From Purshia tridentata (Eukaryota; Streptophyta; Magnoliopsida; Rosales; Rosaceae): 64,000 nucleotides of DNA. A program made the translations under genes and the position numbers. The notes below the pieces were generated by a model. The model was given only the letters and a program-made list of their open reading frames with translations. It had not been told where the DNA came from and ran no database searches. Each line of letters begins with the position of its first letter. Position 1 is the stretch's first letter. Location of the stretch: the NCBI GenBank assembly GCA_003254885.1, contig QANT01005818.1, positions 1 through 64,000 of the forward strand. The letters run 5' to 3'. Shown here in pieces: positions 36,701 to 49,657 of this stretch.

Positions 36701-37903
36701 GTCCAGCATTTTCTGCTGGCAATGGAGACACAATATCTGCCGGAGCCATATATACTTCAACTCAACATATATCGGAGTATAATATTGGAGATCTGGTAAT
36801 GCCTGAAAGTGTAGTTTCAAGTTTTGGGGAGGCTATCCCTGTTCCTGATATAATTGAAAGCACCATGGGACTATTGTCTGCTACTGATGCCGCCTTCCAT
36901 CAGCCACAGTTTGGAGACTCAAGTGAAGATGTAAGCCTTCCCTACATAACATAATTTATTATTTTCACAATATCCTATTAGACTTTTCATAATCTTTTTG
37001 CTAAATAATTACTTGAAATATACAGGAAAATTCTTTGTACTATGTGATGATACAAATTCATATCATATATCAAATATGGTAGGATTGACATACTGGATGC
37101 CATGTCTTCAGCAACTTCCACGTGCTGACTCTTGTGAGCTAGATTGGTTTTCTAAGCAGGATCAACACTTGAAAGTTTTTCTTTCTTGTTCTTTTTTTTT
37201 TTTTTTTCAAATGGATTTTGGCTCCATTTTCTTTATTATTCAAGGGTTGTCTCTTGAACCATAACGTTTTCATATAAAATCTTTAAGCAGTCACATACAT
37301 GTTTTCAGGTTTTTCTTATTCTTTCTAGTGTTGAAATGCGAAGATTTAGTACACTTGGTTTCTCACCAAAAAACAAAGTACACTTGGCAATAATATAAAA
37401 GATTCCATTGGTTACCTATTCATGTTCTCTTCTAAAAAATAATAATAATGATTCCATTGATTACCTATTGTTTCTCTGCTAGGCAAAATTCAAACCTAGG
37501 GCCTATGTCATCTGTTTCCCATCCTTAGCCCCAAACTCTTGGGGCAAGTCCATTAATTACCTTATTGTATATGTAATATTATAATTTACAGATTGTGGAT
37601 AATGTCTTGATGCATAATGAGGCAGCTGAAGGAGAGAAGCAAAATTTCCAAAGGATGAGTGAGCATCCCAAAGAGAAACATCAGCAACCAGAGACAGGCG
37701 AACAAGAAGAAGGTCCTTGTCCTACTCCATCATCAGAACTTGATCCCATGGCAAAAGCTGTTGCTCCTCAGGATCAATCAACTCTAGAATCATGTTTAGC
37801 TTCAGATGTAAATTTTCCTAGAAACAAGAGAAAGAGAGGGGAGCGGAAAGCTGGTTCAGTTGTTTGGAGCAAGAAATGCTCAGGCGAGCCCGATAGCCAG
37901 TGA
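33705..37903 (+). CDS. Plant-specific nuclear protein of unknown function
   Basis: Five coding exons: 33705-34123, 35599-35906, 36003-36059, 36452-36930, 37592-37903; all phases fit, giving 524 residues. I do not know its function. Residues 1-139 are acidic and Ser-rich. Residues 141-185 hold the best conserved-looking core (NHWRTFIRPVMWRCKWVELR, then an ELRIKEIESQALKYSREL helix). A strong basic nuclear-localisation stretch (RKKAMKRRKRKR) is at 211-222, and a second basic cluster (NKRKRGERK) is near the C terminus. Residues 265-290 look helical (VLWKIETVHSRVDKLKNQID). The start is the first in-frame ATG of the open frame; the frame stays open upstream to a TTTCAG at 33632, so a longer N terminus is possible. 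It may be the neighbour gene of BAGP1 in Arabidopsis too (At3g59670, from memory, unchecked). Confidence 0.78.
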
Positions 37904-40393
37904 GTTAAAATTTCTTTCACTTATGCTGGTTGATGAAATTCCAGAGACATTTCCCATTCTTTTTCACATAAGTTGACACAAATTTCTGTTCGCAGTCATG
38001 TTGTATTAGCATTTTGGTGTATATAGGGAAATGGCTCTGTAAGTGTTGTATGCAGTGCTGCCACATACAGCACAGTGACAAGAGCCATAAGTTCATAATT
38101 TTTGTAGTCACCACTAAAATGTATCAGTTCTCTTGATTTAGTGGGAAAGGCTATAGTGTAGAACAACTGATATGTAGAGCTGGCATTTCCAAAGAGAGTC
38201 TCTCAGCATTTTTGTGTTCCATTGTACAACAATAATTTCTGAAACCATAAATTTGTTTTATTTTTTATTTTGCACTATTTTCAGTAAGAGGCTTCGTTCT
38301 TGAGAAACATTCTTACACTTCTTGGTTCTTAAGAGTTATGACAATGATCATTTGGTTGCCATGTTGATTAATCAAATAAAACTAAATAGTTTCTGACCGA
38401 TTTGTAGAATATTATTATACAGATCCTGCTCCTCTGCTGTGCAAAACTGTGTTGTTCTGTGTCTTTAAAACATCCTAACCATTAACTGAGTTCAAAGGCT
38501 AGAATAAGTCCAAATAAGCATAAGTAACTTTATCTTATGGATCCTTTTGTGAAAAGAGTACCATTACACTCGCCAAATTTTGTTCGCGCAATAAGATGAG
38601 ACTATTTTGTTTAATTAAATCTAGTACTAATCGATATATCATTTAGTGAGCAAATTTGGTGACCTGAAGCACAAACAATTTCCTTAGTGCACTCTAGAAG
38701 TTTATATATAAAGATGAAAATACACTGAGCCAGCCTGGAAATTCCAAGGCCTAAGGTCATCAATGTAGTGCAGGATAGTACATATGGTATCATTATTTAG
38801 TGTAGGGCAGAAAAGGACTTCCAAAACAACAGTGTTGCTTACTGTTGCTCGTTACAGTAGAGCTTTAACACCAGCTCTTCAAGGCCTGGACCACCTAATA
38901 TATAGAGTTTCTAATTCAGTGCAATCAAGTTAAATGTCACATTTTAATTATACAATAATATTATTATGTTTAAAACAGAAAATTCCTTCACTCTATCACC
39001 AGCACTGTCCATTTCCCCTTTTATAGTAAGCTCTCCATTCCAGTCCAAACTTCAAAGTGGACAAAATGATTTCCAGGGTCTACATGAATGTACAAAAGCA
39101 AACGATGACTGAAAGTTTTCACCAAAAAACAAAGATGACTGAAAAAAGCCCTGGACACTTTTGACCCCAAAAAAGCATCTGTCAAACTATGGTTACTCCC
39201 CTAGCTAATTATTTACTACTCTCTAATTTGAGCACAACTTCTTGAGTATTGATTTGAAGCTGTGAAAAGTTTTTGGGGTCATCAAGATATATTTGTTATC
39301 AGAATTTGTAACCCAGTATTGAAGGTGCATATATGGGGCTAATTTTTGTCCAAAACTGATAATAAATGGGTTGGGAAATGGGAATTGGGATTAAAATGAC
39401 TCTTAGCTAGATTCCCTCCTAGCTTGCTTTTCCTTTTTTCTCTTAAAATTTATTAATCAAACATTGTTTGAGTATATAACTGAGGATTTAAAAGTAATTA
39501 AATGGGGGCAATCCCAAATCCAACATCCCCAATCATCATGTCTTTTTTCTGTGTGCAGTGCAGCAGCTTTTGGGGTTCTGGATATAACACCACCCACAAA
39601 TGAATCATGATGCCATCCATTGGCAATTATTTATCAACAGATCACTGGATCTTAAAAATATGCCCTCACAGTTGGACCATTTTCTTCTCTCTCTCTCTCT
39701 CACACACACACACACTAGCACACATAATATAGACTAAATTAGCAGGGATGACTAAAATTAAGATTAGTATAGGGATTTTCCATGAGAAAATGAATATCAA
39801 AGGGCTTGCATGACTGTATTATGAGTTCCAACATGGTGATAATTTAATATTTAACAAAAAGATTTTGGTAGGGTTGAGATATTAACCAACCCAGAATAGG
39901 TATACTTTGATAGATACTCTATAAATGATTCTTGAGTCACAAGGGCAGGCCAGGCATGTTTAAACACATTGATGCTCTAACTATCTTCCATGCTAATAAT
40001 CATAGATATTGGTAAGTAACCATGATTACAAGCCTCTACTACTTAATTTCTTTATTGCCTAGCTAGAAAGTAAGGAATTTGATAAGAGTTTTTGTTCAAA
40101 AGTGATCAAGGGTACTTTAGTAATTGTCATCTAAAGCAACAATTACTTTGCCTTTGAATTTTAAAACCCTCTCTCTCTCTCTCTCTCTTAAAATCAAGAG
40201 GAATCACGCCTGCCAAATAAAAAGAGGAGGTACTCAGCCTTCGAATAAAGAATGGAGAGAAAGAAAAGAAGCACATTGCCAATCCTCCATCTTTGAGTCA
40301 CAAAAGGCTCTCTCCTCATTTCTCAACCCAAATGAACCTTCCTTGTTCTCTTTTTTCAGCTCTCTCCTACTCACAGTTCACCTGGATTTGTTC
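37904..40393 (+). other. Intergenic region without a recognisable gene
   Basis: Contains the 3'-UTR of the nuclear-protein gene and the upstream region of the small basic protein gene. CT/CA dinucleotide runs lie near 39688-39715 and 40170-40190. No coding region or structured RNA could be supported. Confidence 0.5.
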
Positions 40394-42161
40394 ATGCAAG
40401 ATCCAAAGAACTCACAAGCAAGGTATGCCAAAGTAATGCTCTCTCTCTCTTTCTCATGAACATGATCATTTGATCATTTAATAGATGATCATTGTGTTGT
40501 TATATGTGTATAGTTTCTTGCAATTCTCTTAATTGGGAGCTTGAGAATTAAGATCTCATTGCCATGATTATATTTTACTCATTACACATTGTAGGCCTTG
40601 TTGGTAACACTAGGTTCATATGTCAGTAACTATTATATATATGCATGGCAAATTGGCAATAATTTTAATTAGTTCAGCATGTTTCTTGTGTGGCCTATCT
40701 TTCTTTGAATTTTACCTTCAGCAACTGCTATATTTCAGCTGGATAAGTAAACTAAAAGATAGTTGATTTCGGCTAGATAAGATTGACGTATACACATCAT
40801 GAAATTATGCATGCATATACATTCATACAAACTTTCTTGTAAGTGTAAATATCAGCTATCAAGTTTAAGAGCACCCTCTCTTCTTTGAAAAGAAGGTCTG
40901 CAATTTGAATCTTCTCTTCTGAATGTTGTAACAAACAAGCAAGAGAGAGAGAGAGAGAGAGAGAGAGCTTATATTTGGGCCCAGGAGCCACTTAATAATA
41001 GGGGCCCATCTAGGGAGACATGGCCCTACAGATATGATTTAAGCCCGTACTTGATTCTTTTGGTGCTTAGCGATGTCACCATTGGCCCCAGCAATCTAGC
41101 TGGAGTTGGGTTCACAAAGATGACTTCTAGTTCTAGCTGTAGTAGGCCTTCTTGGGCTTGGGTTGTGGTATTAATTGAAGCCCAATAACTTGCCTTTCCA
41201 ACCTATAAATAAAAAACAAAAACCATACCTTTGAAATTTTACCCAATTAGGAGTTTGGATCATCTCCTAATCTTGTTTTTGATTCAATCAATATATAAAC
41301 AATCATATAATGTAGCATGTACAGAAATGTGTTTAAACTTTCAAATGAGCAGTTGCATGTGTTAGACAACATTAGAATGCAGAGACTCCTCATCAAGGAA
41401 TCCAAGATCCTCAAAAAAAATGTATTCATTTTTTCATAATTTCTTCTTGATGTATATAGAAAAGCAGACCCATGTTTTAAATTAACATTCATGAAGAGTT
41501 CATGCATGACATTGATGACAATATGCACTTACTAATGTATTTTCAATCTAGGAAGCCTTGGTATCAAAGAGCAATAGAGATGGGCAGTCTATGGAGAAGC
41601 ATTAATTCCAGCAAGGCCCCAGAAGTACTTCCAACAGCAAACAATGCAACACTTTGGAAAACAATCACCAAATCCACAACAACAACCACAAATGCATCAA
41701 ATTCCAATAATAGACACAACAACAACAATCATAAGCTAAGAAAATGTACCTCCCTAAAGGTTGCCACCACATTCACTAGGGTTTGTCTTTGTGCACCAAT
41801 ATCTTCCTACAATGAGGTCTTTAGGGCAGAGCTTCCCCCAAGAAGAAGCAACAGTTACCCGAGATCGAAACCATTGGCAGCAGCAGCCACGGCACACGAA
41901 AGAACTAGTACTAGTACTAGTACTTTTCCAAGCACAAGGCTGAGCACTGATCAAGGGCCGAGAAGAGTGTTTAGGGGGAAGTCATTGACTGATGATGTTT
42001 TGATGAGGAGGTTTGTTGTGGCAGAAGAAGCAATGATGCAAGTTAGGAGGAGAAATCAAATGGAAGTCATAAGGAGAAGAAGTATAATGAGGAGGAGCAA
42101 GCTTGGGCCTAGTCCTCTTAGTAGAATGGTTATGGCTCATGAACATCAGGAGGAGGATTAA
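40394..42161 (+). CDS. Small basic plant protein of unknown function
   Basis: Two exons, 40394-40422 and 41552-42161, joined AG|G to give 212 residues starting MQDPKNSQARKPWYQRAIEM. I do not know its function. It has a short repeated motif (LWRSINSS, LWKTITKS), a Thr/Asn/Ser-rich linker with polar runs, then two blocks that look conserved: CTSLKVATTFTRVCLCAPIS and the arginine-rich tail with RRVFRGKSLTDDVLMRRFVV and MRRSKLGPSPLSRMVMAHE. PRRSNSYPRSKP looks like a phosphorylation-rich site. No signal peptide or membrane helix is seen. The 1.1-kb intron after only 29 coding bases is unusual but the CT-rich leader upstream and conserved-looking exon 2 support the model. The low-complexity linker argues for partly disordered structure. 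Confidence 0.72.
40939..40969. repeat. (AG)n microsatellite in the intron of the small basic protein gene
   Basis: A run of about 13 AG units interrupts AT-rich intron sequence. Confidence 0.85.
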
Positions 42162-43394
42162 TATTAATAAATTTAAATTAATTCTCACATGAACTTTGCT
42201 TAATTATTGCCTTTTCCTAGCTCTTTAGTCCTTATTAAGTTTCTTCTTTCCGATCTTTTCCGGAAAATTAATTTTTTTGATGGTGTAATGGTTAATTTTT
42301 AAGTTTATGGGAAACAATATTTTGCTATCTGAATTCTAATTAGCTAGCTAGTAACAAAAGATTTCTAACTTGGTTTTTGCTATCATTAAAGGTAATTAAT
42401 TGATTCTTACACTAAATCTCACATGATTAAGATCAGCAATCTATATCTTGCATATATAAAATCACCAATCAACACGTATATACATAAGTCTCAATGGTTT
42501 TGCTAAGAGACATGTAATTTTACTTTTCTTACCAGCTTTCACATGTCCTAGGGAGTAGAACATATATATATATATAGCTAACTTATTAATTGCTGCATCA
42601 AAATATCATGGTTTTGCTTATAAGCCACTCTAAAACAAATATAAACAACTTACAAAGGAAGGCTAGTGGTTATCTAATCTGTATCTCACTTGCCAACAAG
42701 TTAGGTCGTTTTTATCACTACTTATAATATATACTCACGTAATTAATATCGATCCCTTCTTTTTTTCCTCATCTTTCCCAACAACCATATCCTTAATTAA
42801 TTTTTTAATTTCTCTTCCCTAATCATTTCAATAATATATGATACTTTCTATGATTCTTTGTTTATTTTCTATGTTTTTTTTTACCAAATACCCATTTTTC
42901 CAATAGATAGATTCTAATATTCCAGATACTCTATCTATGTGTGCAGTAGCCTCATGTTTAATTATAACTTCAACAAATTTTAGATAATTCTTCAATTTAT
43001 TAAATATATAGATCAATATTATTAGTGATCAACGACAAGCATTTTTAAGCAATATTTATAATTTAATTTGACATAATGAGATTCAAATCTGAGACATTTT
43101 CAATATTGTAGAAATTAAAGAAATATGATTAGATATTATCTAGTAGCTCAACTCTTTCACCCTATTGAACTGGTGAAAAGCCAAGGCACCAAACATCATC
43201 TGCAGGGAATAAAGTGGCCTCATGCATGCATTTATGGCATCTTCACATTGTGCTTCACCAACGGCATAAGGCTGGTACAAGTACCAATGGTATAATTAGG
43301 TAGTCTAATGTTGTTCAACAATATAGTTGACCAACCCAAATGTCCAAAATAGGACACTTCTTTGAGAGAAACTACTATTTATTATTTTAATTAA
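42162..43394. other. Intergenic region, AT-rich
   Basis: Includes the 3'-UTR of the small basic protein gene and a short TA run near 42562-42574. No gene, structural RNA or mobile element was supported. Confidence 0.5.
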
Positions 43395-44212
43395 GGTTAA
43401 TTGACTTTAAATACCAAATTTCAATAATTTTTTAGTTTAGGTACCAAAATTTAATAGCATTTTAGATTAGGTACTAGTTGAAAAGTCAAACATTATAATA
43501 TACTAAAGGGCACTATAATTCACAAATATTACATCATATGCCACTACAATAAAATATATATATATATATTACATCCATACTATTACATTAATTTATATTA
43601 TATTATATTAAAACTAAAAAAGTCAATCTAATCACATATTAACTGTGACTGTCTTACAATTTAGTTGTGATTATTTTGGTAAGTTAAAAAAACAACTCCC
43701 ACCATTATACTAAGTATTATTTTGAGTAAAAGTATTGTCTTGACTTCTATTTATATTATATTGTAATACAATTTCTCTTATAAAAAATTTCAATTCAGTC
43801 ACAACCTAACTGTGACTGTATCACAATTTAGCTGTGACTGTCATTCAGTCACAACTGAATTTGAAGTTGAGTGTCGTACAGTCACAACTAAAACTGAAGT
43901 TGAGACTATATTAACTAATTTCCAAGATAATATAAAAGTATCAAGGACAATTTTATCAAAACTTTATAAATTTTATTTAAGACCCNTTATAAATTTTATC
44001 TAAAATCCATTATATGTGGGCTAAAGGACAATAGAAGGGCAAATTTGTCAAACAAGTAAAGCCCAAAACAAAATGGGCTGTAAATTTGTGACCTATTCTA
44101 AAAATCAAGTTCATTAGTTAGTAGCTAAACCTAAAAATTATAAGCAAAACTGATTTTCTAAAAAAGTATTGAAACTTGGTATTTAATCCTAAATTTCTAT
44201 ACTAATTAACGT
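43395..44212. mobile_element. Non-autonomous DNA element with terminal inverted repeats
   Basis: The left arm (about 43395-43440, core TAAATACCAAATTTCAATA then ATTTTTTAG) is matched on the opposite strand by the right arm (about 44150-44212, core reading TAAATACCAAGTTTCAATA then CTTTTTTAG). The arms differ at only a few positions in this core. Between them is AT-rich non-coding DNA with TGTGACTG and CAGTCACA words repeated six times (43644-43886) and a TA run at 43555-43570. Size and structure fit a MITE or Mutator-like deletion derivative. Target duplications were not resolved. One unresolved base is at 43986. Confidence 0.6.
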
Positions 44213-45299
44213 ATTATTATCGATTTACTTAAATTATAGTACGTTTTATATTGAAGACGGTTGTTTATAATTTAAAATTTAAAATATTAATAATCATACA
44301 CGTAATTTTATAAAGTAATACTTACATGTCACAAAGTGTTTTACATAGAATAATTAACACATACATTACCTTATTAGTTGGAATCAAAATTTAATACACC
44401 TAAAATACTTGCATAATTTTCGTCAACAAAAAACACAATGAGCAGGCACAAATCTATGCAAGATCTATATGAAAATCCAAAACAAATATTTAAATAATAC
44501 ACGCATAATAAAATAAAGTAAAAAAATAAAAAAGAACATGACGCAGCAGGCATAACATGCAACTGTCTTACTTTAATTGTACTAATTATTATTTCCGTAG
44601 CTCATTATTGATTTTTTTGGTAAATAGTAAATAGTAAATAGTAAAAATAAAACCTTTTCCCATAGGGTTTCTTTCGTCAACTTCCTAATGAAACATATTT
44701 TCTTAAATTTTGGATGAATATCCTCTCAACCAAAAAATCAAAGTTATTGGTTAAATATTAGTTTTCTATTACAGTTATTGGTTACATTACTATGGTTTGG
44801 TTGGTGAGTAATAGTATGATTTTGATTGATCTCATTGGTGTTAACAGAACAGTAGGGATCTCAACATGTTCATGGTTTCTCTTCAATGTATTAAAACTAT
44901 TGAAGAACTTATAATAATAATAATCATAATAATAAATATCTTATCAATAATAATAGTAATTATAGACTATCTTAATCTGACCAAAGGTTTCACAACTAAT
45001 AATTAAATTTGTGCAAGTTGAAGATAATTGGATAAGGGGCTGGAGTACTGGACAACGAAAGGCCAGCTGTATTGTCTCTTCTTCTTTTTTTCTTATGTTG
45101 TAATTATTAATTTATCTTTCCTTTAAGTCAAACACCTAATAAGTTAGTTAAGATTTAAGCACACGAATTTATTATTTGTCCACCAAAGAAAAAAGTATTT
45201 ATTATTCGTAACAAAAATTACTTATTATTTATAATAGTAACTTTAAGATCCACCAAAAATTACTTATTCTAGTAGCTGGAAAACTGAATTGACAAGATT

Positions 45300-45860
45300 G
45301 CCCTTTCATCCAATCCCAATTCACGAAACGGTGGGTTTTAACTTTTAATGCAGTAGCTAACCACTGGCGGTGTGGTGTGACCACGTAAGATACTCGTGAT
45401 TCTTTTCTTGTTTCTAAACAATCTGATTATACGTTACGCGCGTCCAGCGTGCCTCTCGTGACCGCATTTGTGTGGCGGCCCCACAGCCCTGCAAGTGACC
45501 CAACCAATTGGGACCGTCCGATGAGTGGGCGTTACACCGAGCCATAGATCAACCGCTCAAGCCCTTGTAATGTAAATTTGAGTAACTTTGGGGGTATATC
45601 CTTGGACATAGTCTTCATTTTTGTTTAATATTTTCTTATTGTTACTTTCATTTTATAAGGACGATAACACTTTTGTCAAACATGTGCACGTGTGGCAGAT
45701 CCACTTTGATGGATTTTTTTTTTGTGCGCACCCCTCGTGCGTAAGATAGTGACAGACCCTCTCTCTCTCTCTCTCTCTCACTCACACAAACACTAAATTA
45801 AACTTGCACGGGTGGCTCTCTCTCTCTCGGTGGTCTCTGCCACCATTCATTCACCCTTTT
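45300..45860 (+). promoter_or_regulatory. Orphan promoter-like region with G-box and CT-rich leader
   Basis: A GC-richer patch (about 45420-45550) is followed by CACGTG at 45687-45692 and then a CT-repeat leader (45759-45781 and 45811-45829) with CACACAAACAC, all features of a plant promoter on the plus strand. The next 1.4 kb contains no credible coding frame; the HCF106 start is at 47261. It may drive a non-coding transcript, be the distal promoter/leader of HCF106, or be left over from a lost gene. Confidence 0.4.
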
Positions 45861-47260
45861 GCCTTGTGATAATGATATCTCAACTTCCTTTTCATGGCCT
45901 CATCACTCTGCTCTTATTATTAACCTTTCAACCTTTCAACCTTTCAACCTTTTACACCCACTTTTTATTTTATTTGTTATTCGTGTCTTAACCTTTCTCA
46001 CTTTATCCCTAACTTTTATAGCCTCAATTCATATGCTCTCAAAACACAAAGTGCCTTTAATTTACTTGTTAATCTTCAAAGGCACCAACTTCTTAATTAT
46101 TAAGTTAATGTTACCTTTTTATAAGTTTTTCAGTGAAGATGAGGTTATATATATATATTCTTCAAAGTTATGATGATTCACTTTAATTATTGACTTCACT
46201 TCACCCATGTAAGTTATTACTTATTACAACAAACATAAGTTAAAAGGTGTGGATAAAGCCTACTAATCTCACATGATCACTCATTTCCCATTTCCCATTT
46301 TGATCAAAACTGTAAAAGAGTCTAAGAAAAAGCTTTAAATAAAATAAAATAATAAAGTTATATGAATAATTATTACAGAATTAATCGGACAATATTTAAA
46401 GTGTAGGATATAATACTTTCCTAAATCCATCTATGTAACCAATTGAAAAGCAAGGGGTCCACTAGGAAGGTGCAAGTACTGGATATTTCACAAATGGATG
46501 ACCCTTCTTCCTCTAATGGGGTGGCTGGGTGTGGTTATGGTCCTACAAGGCAAAAGCTAAACCAGCACACCACATGTTCAACTTATCGAGTAGGTGGGGG
46601 TTCATCTAAAATTTTTAATATACAGACACATGGATATATTATTATTATACATATGTAACGGATTTGATTCAAGATCCTACTTTATATTGCTTTTGGATTT
46701 TGGATGAAGGGTGCATGATTTTTGTAATCAATCATTTGACCCCAAAAGTAGGTTGAGAGCCATGGCTGGCTGGTCTTTAGAGTTGGCAAATTGAGCCAAC
46801 CATCTCAAGCCCCAAATATTAAGGCCCAAAATTGTGATGATATTTATAAGTTGTCTGAGTCTCCTAAATCCCAAAACTGACCTTCATTGAAGAAAAGAAA
46901 TGCATCAACCACATTTTGTGTTTGGGCCGAAATTTGAAAAAAAGTTCTCTATATACGTAGTCTTCCAGAAGGATAGAGCCTAATTATAGCATGTTGGGTT
47001 ATTGGACTTGGTGGCAATGAACATCATAAAGTTGCTTCACAGTAATGTAGCCCGGCCCATTGTTTAGAACCTTTCGGAGTACTTGATTCTTTTAACTTTG
47101 GAAAGGAAAGTTCAAGTCCAGCTCAAAATGATGGTGGGTGGATGACAAAACCCAAGTTCAACTCTACCCAGAAATGCTTCTGGTTAAGTGGTTAGTATAA
47201 TTTTGGACTGTGACCACTGAACAGAGAGCTCATGAATCACATCATCTTAAAAATCTTGAA
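45861..47260. other. Upstream region of HCF106
   Basis: Contains no supported gene. A triple CTTTCAACC(T) phrase lies near 45923-45951, a mini tandem repeat. The last few hundred bases should hold the HCF106 promoter and leader. Confidence 0.45.
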
Positions 47261-49657
47261 ATGATGGTCATGGCCTCAACTACTGCAGTTGCTTCATTTG
47301 TGTGTTTACCATCAGCAGCCACAAGCAGAAAATCAGCCATATACAATCCCTCTTCTTCTCTGATCTCCCACGCCCCAACCCCAAAATTTCATCTTTGTGC
47401 AGTGTTTCCTCCACTGGGTCTTAGTATTTTCTCACCATGGAGTGGCCTGAAGCATCTGGGTATCTCATTCACACCGAACTCTATAAAATTAGGTACTTTT
47501 TATCATTTGCTCTTGTGGATGTATTTATCCTTGTTTATTTATTTGTTGCTGCTTGTTTAACTATTTCTGCCCATTTGTGATTTGGTGGTGCAGAGAGGAA
47601 GAGCAGGTATAAGGGTATGGTGGTTTATGCATCTCTGTTTGGGGTTGGAGCTCCTGAGGCTCTAGTTATTGGGGTAGTGGCTTTGTTGGTTTTTGGTCCC
47701 AAAGGTCTTGCTGAGGTGAGTTGTATGTTATATATATCTGATGGTTTTGGTCTCAAATTCTTGTGTGAGAATGCTTGCTTGATTTTTCTGTGACATTTTA
47801 GTGATAGCCGGACTTAATTTCTCATTTGGATGCATGTGTTTTAAGTTTGAGTAGTGGGGGTGTACCTACTACTTGTCTAGGCAATATGAGGGAGAATATC
47901 TGGTACCACATGTCTAGCTCAACAGTGTTCCCAGGTACTGGTAGGAGGGAGAGAATGTATAATTCGATTATATACCAGACTAATAACATGAGCTAGCCCC
48001 CAAGAAAAGGAAAAAAGGAGAAGGGAGGGGAAGAAGGGGTTGGATGTCTTGAGCATCCTCTGACGAGTTTATTATGGGATCTTACTTGTCCACCATTTGG
48101 ATTTCAGTTATATTATATTTCTTCCATCTAACGGTGTTCACTGGACTCTAAATTGTGGGAAGCCAAACTGGCATCCAGACTCTGTTATGCAGAGTACTTC
48201 TGTAAGTGTTTTGTAGTCCTCACTAATTAACCACAGTAATATTGTAAGATTGTCTCAAAAGATTAGGCTCAACCGATGAGGTGATGAGAGTGCCTTGGGT
48301 CTGCACTCCAAACTCAGTGCAACAAAAAGGGAAGGATCGTCTTTCAATCTGCTAATTTATGGGTGGTAGCATCTGATGCATGTGCCTTTTAAGGGTTTTT
48401 CTTTTACTAGGGGAGTGGGGGAAAGGGGAGGATTCTGATAATGTGTTTCGTAGAACCTCTCACAGCATTGTTGTAACTCAAAACTCTGAGAGAAATAATG
48501 ATGATCTGCAGGAGCCTAGGATGTCGGATTTAGAAAAATTATTTAGTCTTTATTATTTAAGTGATATTTTTGGCATCGCAGATTAACAATTTATCTGAAT
48601 GCAGGTTGCTCGGAATTTAGGAAAGACTTTGCGTGCTTTTCAACCCACCATTAGAGAACTTCAGGTACGTAATATTAACTTCATTCAAATTGTACCATTT
48701 ATGTCTCTTCTGAGAAGGCTTTAAACGTTGCATGTATATCTGTGTGTAGGAAGTTTCTCGGGAATTCAAGAGCACCCTTGAAAAGGAGATTGGTCTTGAT
48801 GACATTTCAAGTTCATCAATAAACACGTACAATTCCAAAATAACCGAATCTACTCCAACCTCTTCATCAACTCCCAGTACTGGAGATTCCAAAACCACAG
48901 CTGACCCCAGTGAGTGGTTAAAGCATTTCCAAAGTTTTTGTTTTTATTTTGAAAAAGTAATTAGTAACTATTTCATGTTTCCTTGACTTTCATGAATAAT
49001 GAATCTGACACATTATGGAAGTTTGGTGAAAATTTATGAGGTCTAAGAAGCAGTCTTTAGAATATGAATTAATACTAGGAAGGAACACAAATAGGAGTAA
49101 CTAAAATCGGGTAATTTTGATCCAGTTTCTATCTCCTATACCATTGTTTGCACATAGATATCCAAATGGATAGTATCTGCTGCTTAGTGAGATAAATATT
49201 CACTATTCAGTCACTATTTTCAATTGATTCATGTTGTGGCTGTTTGATTCATTGCATCATTATACAGGATAGATGTGCCCCATAAGATAGTTTCTGTGTC
49301 ACTTTAAGAAATCTCGAAATATGTAACTTGTCTAATGCAGATGGGGCTCCATCTCCAAACAGAGCATACACCACTGAGGAGTACTTAAAGATCACAGAGG
49401 AGCAGCTAAAAGCATCAGCTGCCCAAAACCAGGGGCAGACATCTGCTCCCCAAAATCAGGAGGAGACATCGGCTCCAGTGGAAAGTCAGTTACAACCTCA
49501 GACTCCATCTCAAGGTTATTCATCATTAAATCTCTCTCTCTCTCTCTTTCTCTCACTCGCTCACTCACTTGTTGTATGCATAAATTTGGTAGCAGCTACT
49601 GTTGAAGAAACTGTTGCTAAAACGCCTTCACCCCAACAACCTCAAAGTGAGACATAA
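47261..49657 (+). CDS. HCF106: Thylakoid Tat translocase subunit TatB, HCF106
   Basis: Six exons: 47261-47492, 47594-47715, 48605-48664, 48750-48909, 49341-49514, 49596-49657, giving 269 residues. Residues 1-89 are a Ser/Ala-rich chloroplast transit peptide ending near VVYA. The mature start has the TatA/B signature: membrane helix 94-111 (LFGVGAPEALVIGVVALLVF), the FGPKGL hinge, then an amphipathic helix (LAEVARNLGKTLRAF...) and a Pro/Gln-rich stromal tail with EYLKITEEQLKAS. HCF106 with cpTatC forms the receptor for twin-arginine precursors in the thylakoid delta-pH pathway. Three ATGs stand close together (47261, 47264, 47270); I use the first. The last acceptor is a TAGCAG pair, which could add or drop one residue. 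Confidence 0.92.

Noticed and set aside
45859-46173. 104-codon plus-strand frame behind the orphan promoter
   Set aside because: Begins with a non-ATG codon and is composed of AT-rich hydrophobic codons without family resemblance.
46443-46658. 71-codon plus-strand frame with a polar N terminus
   Set aside because: Too short, no homology recognised and no splice sites or promoter in support.
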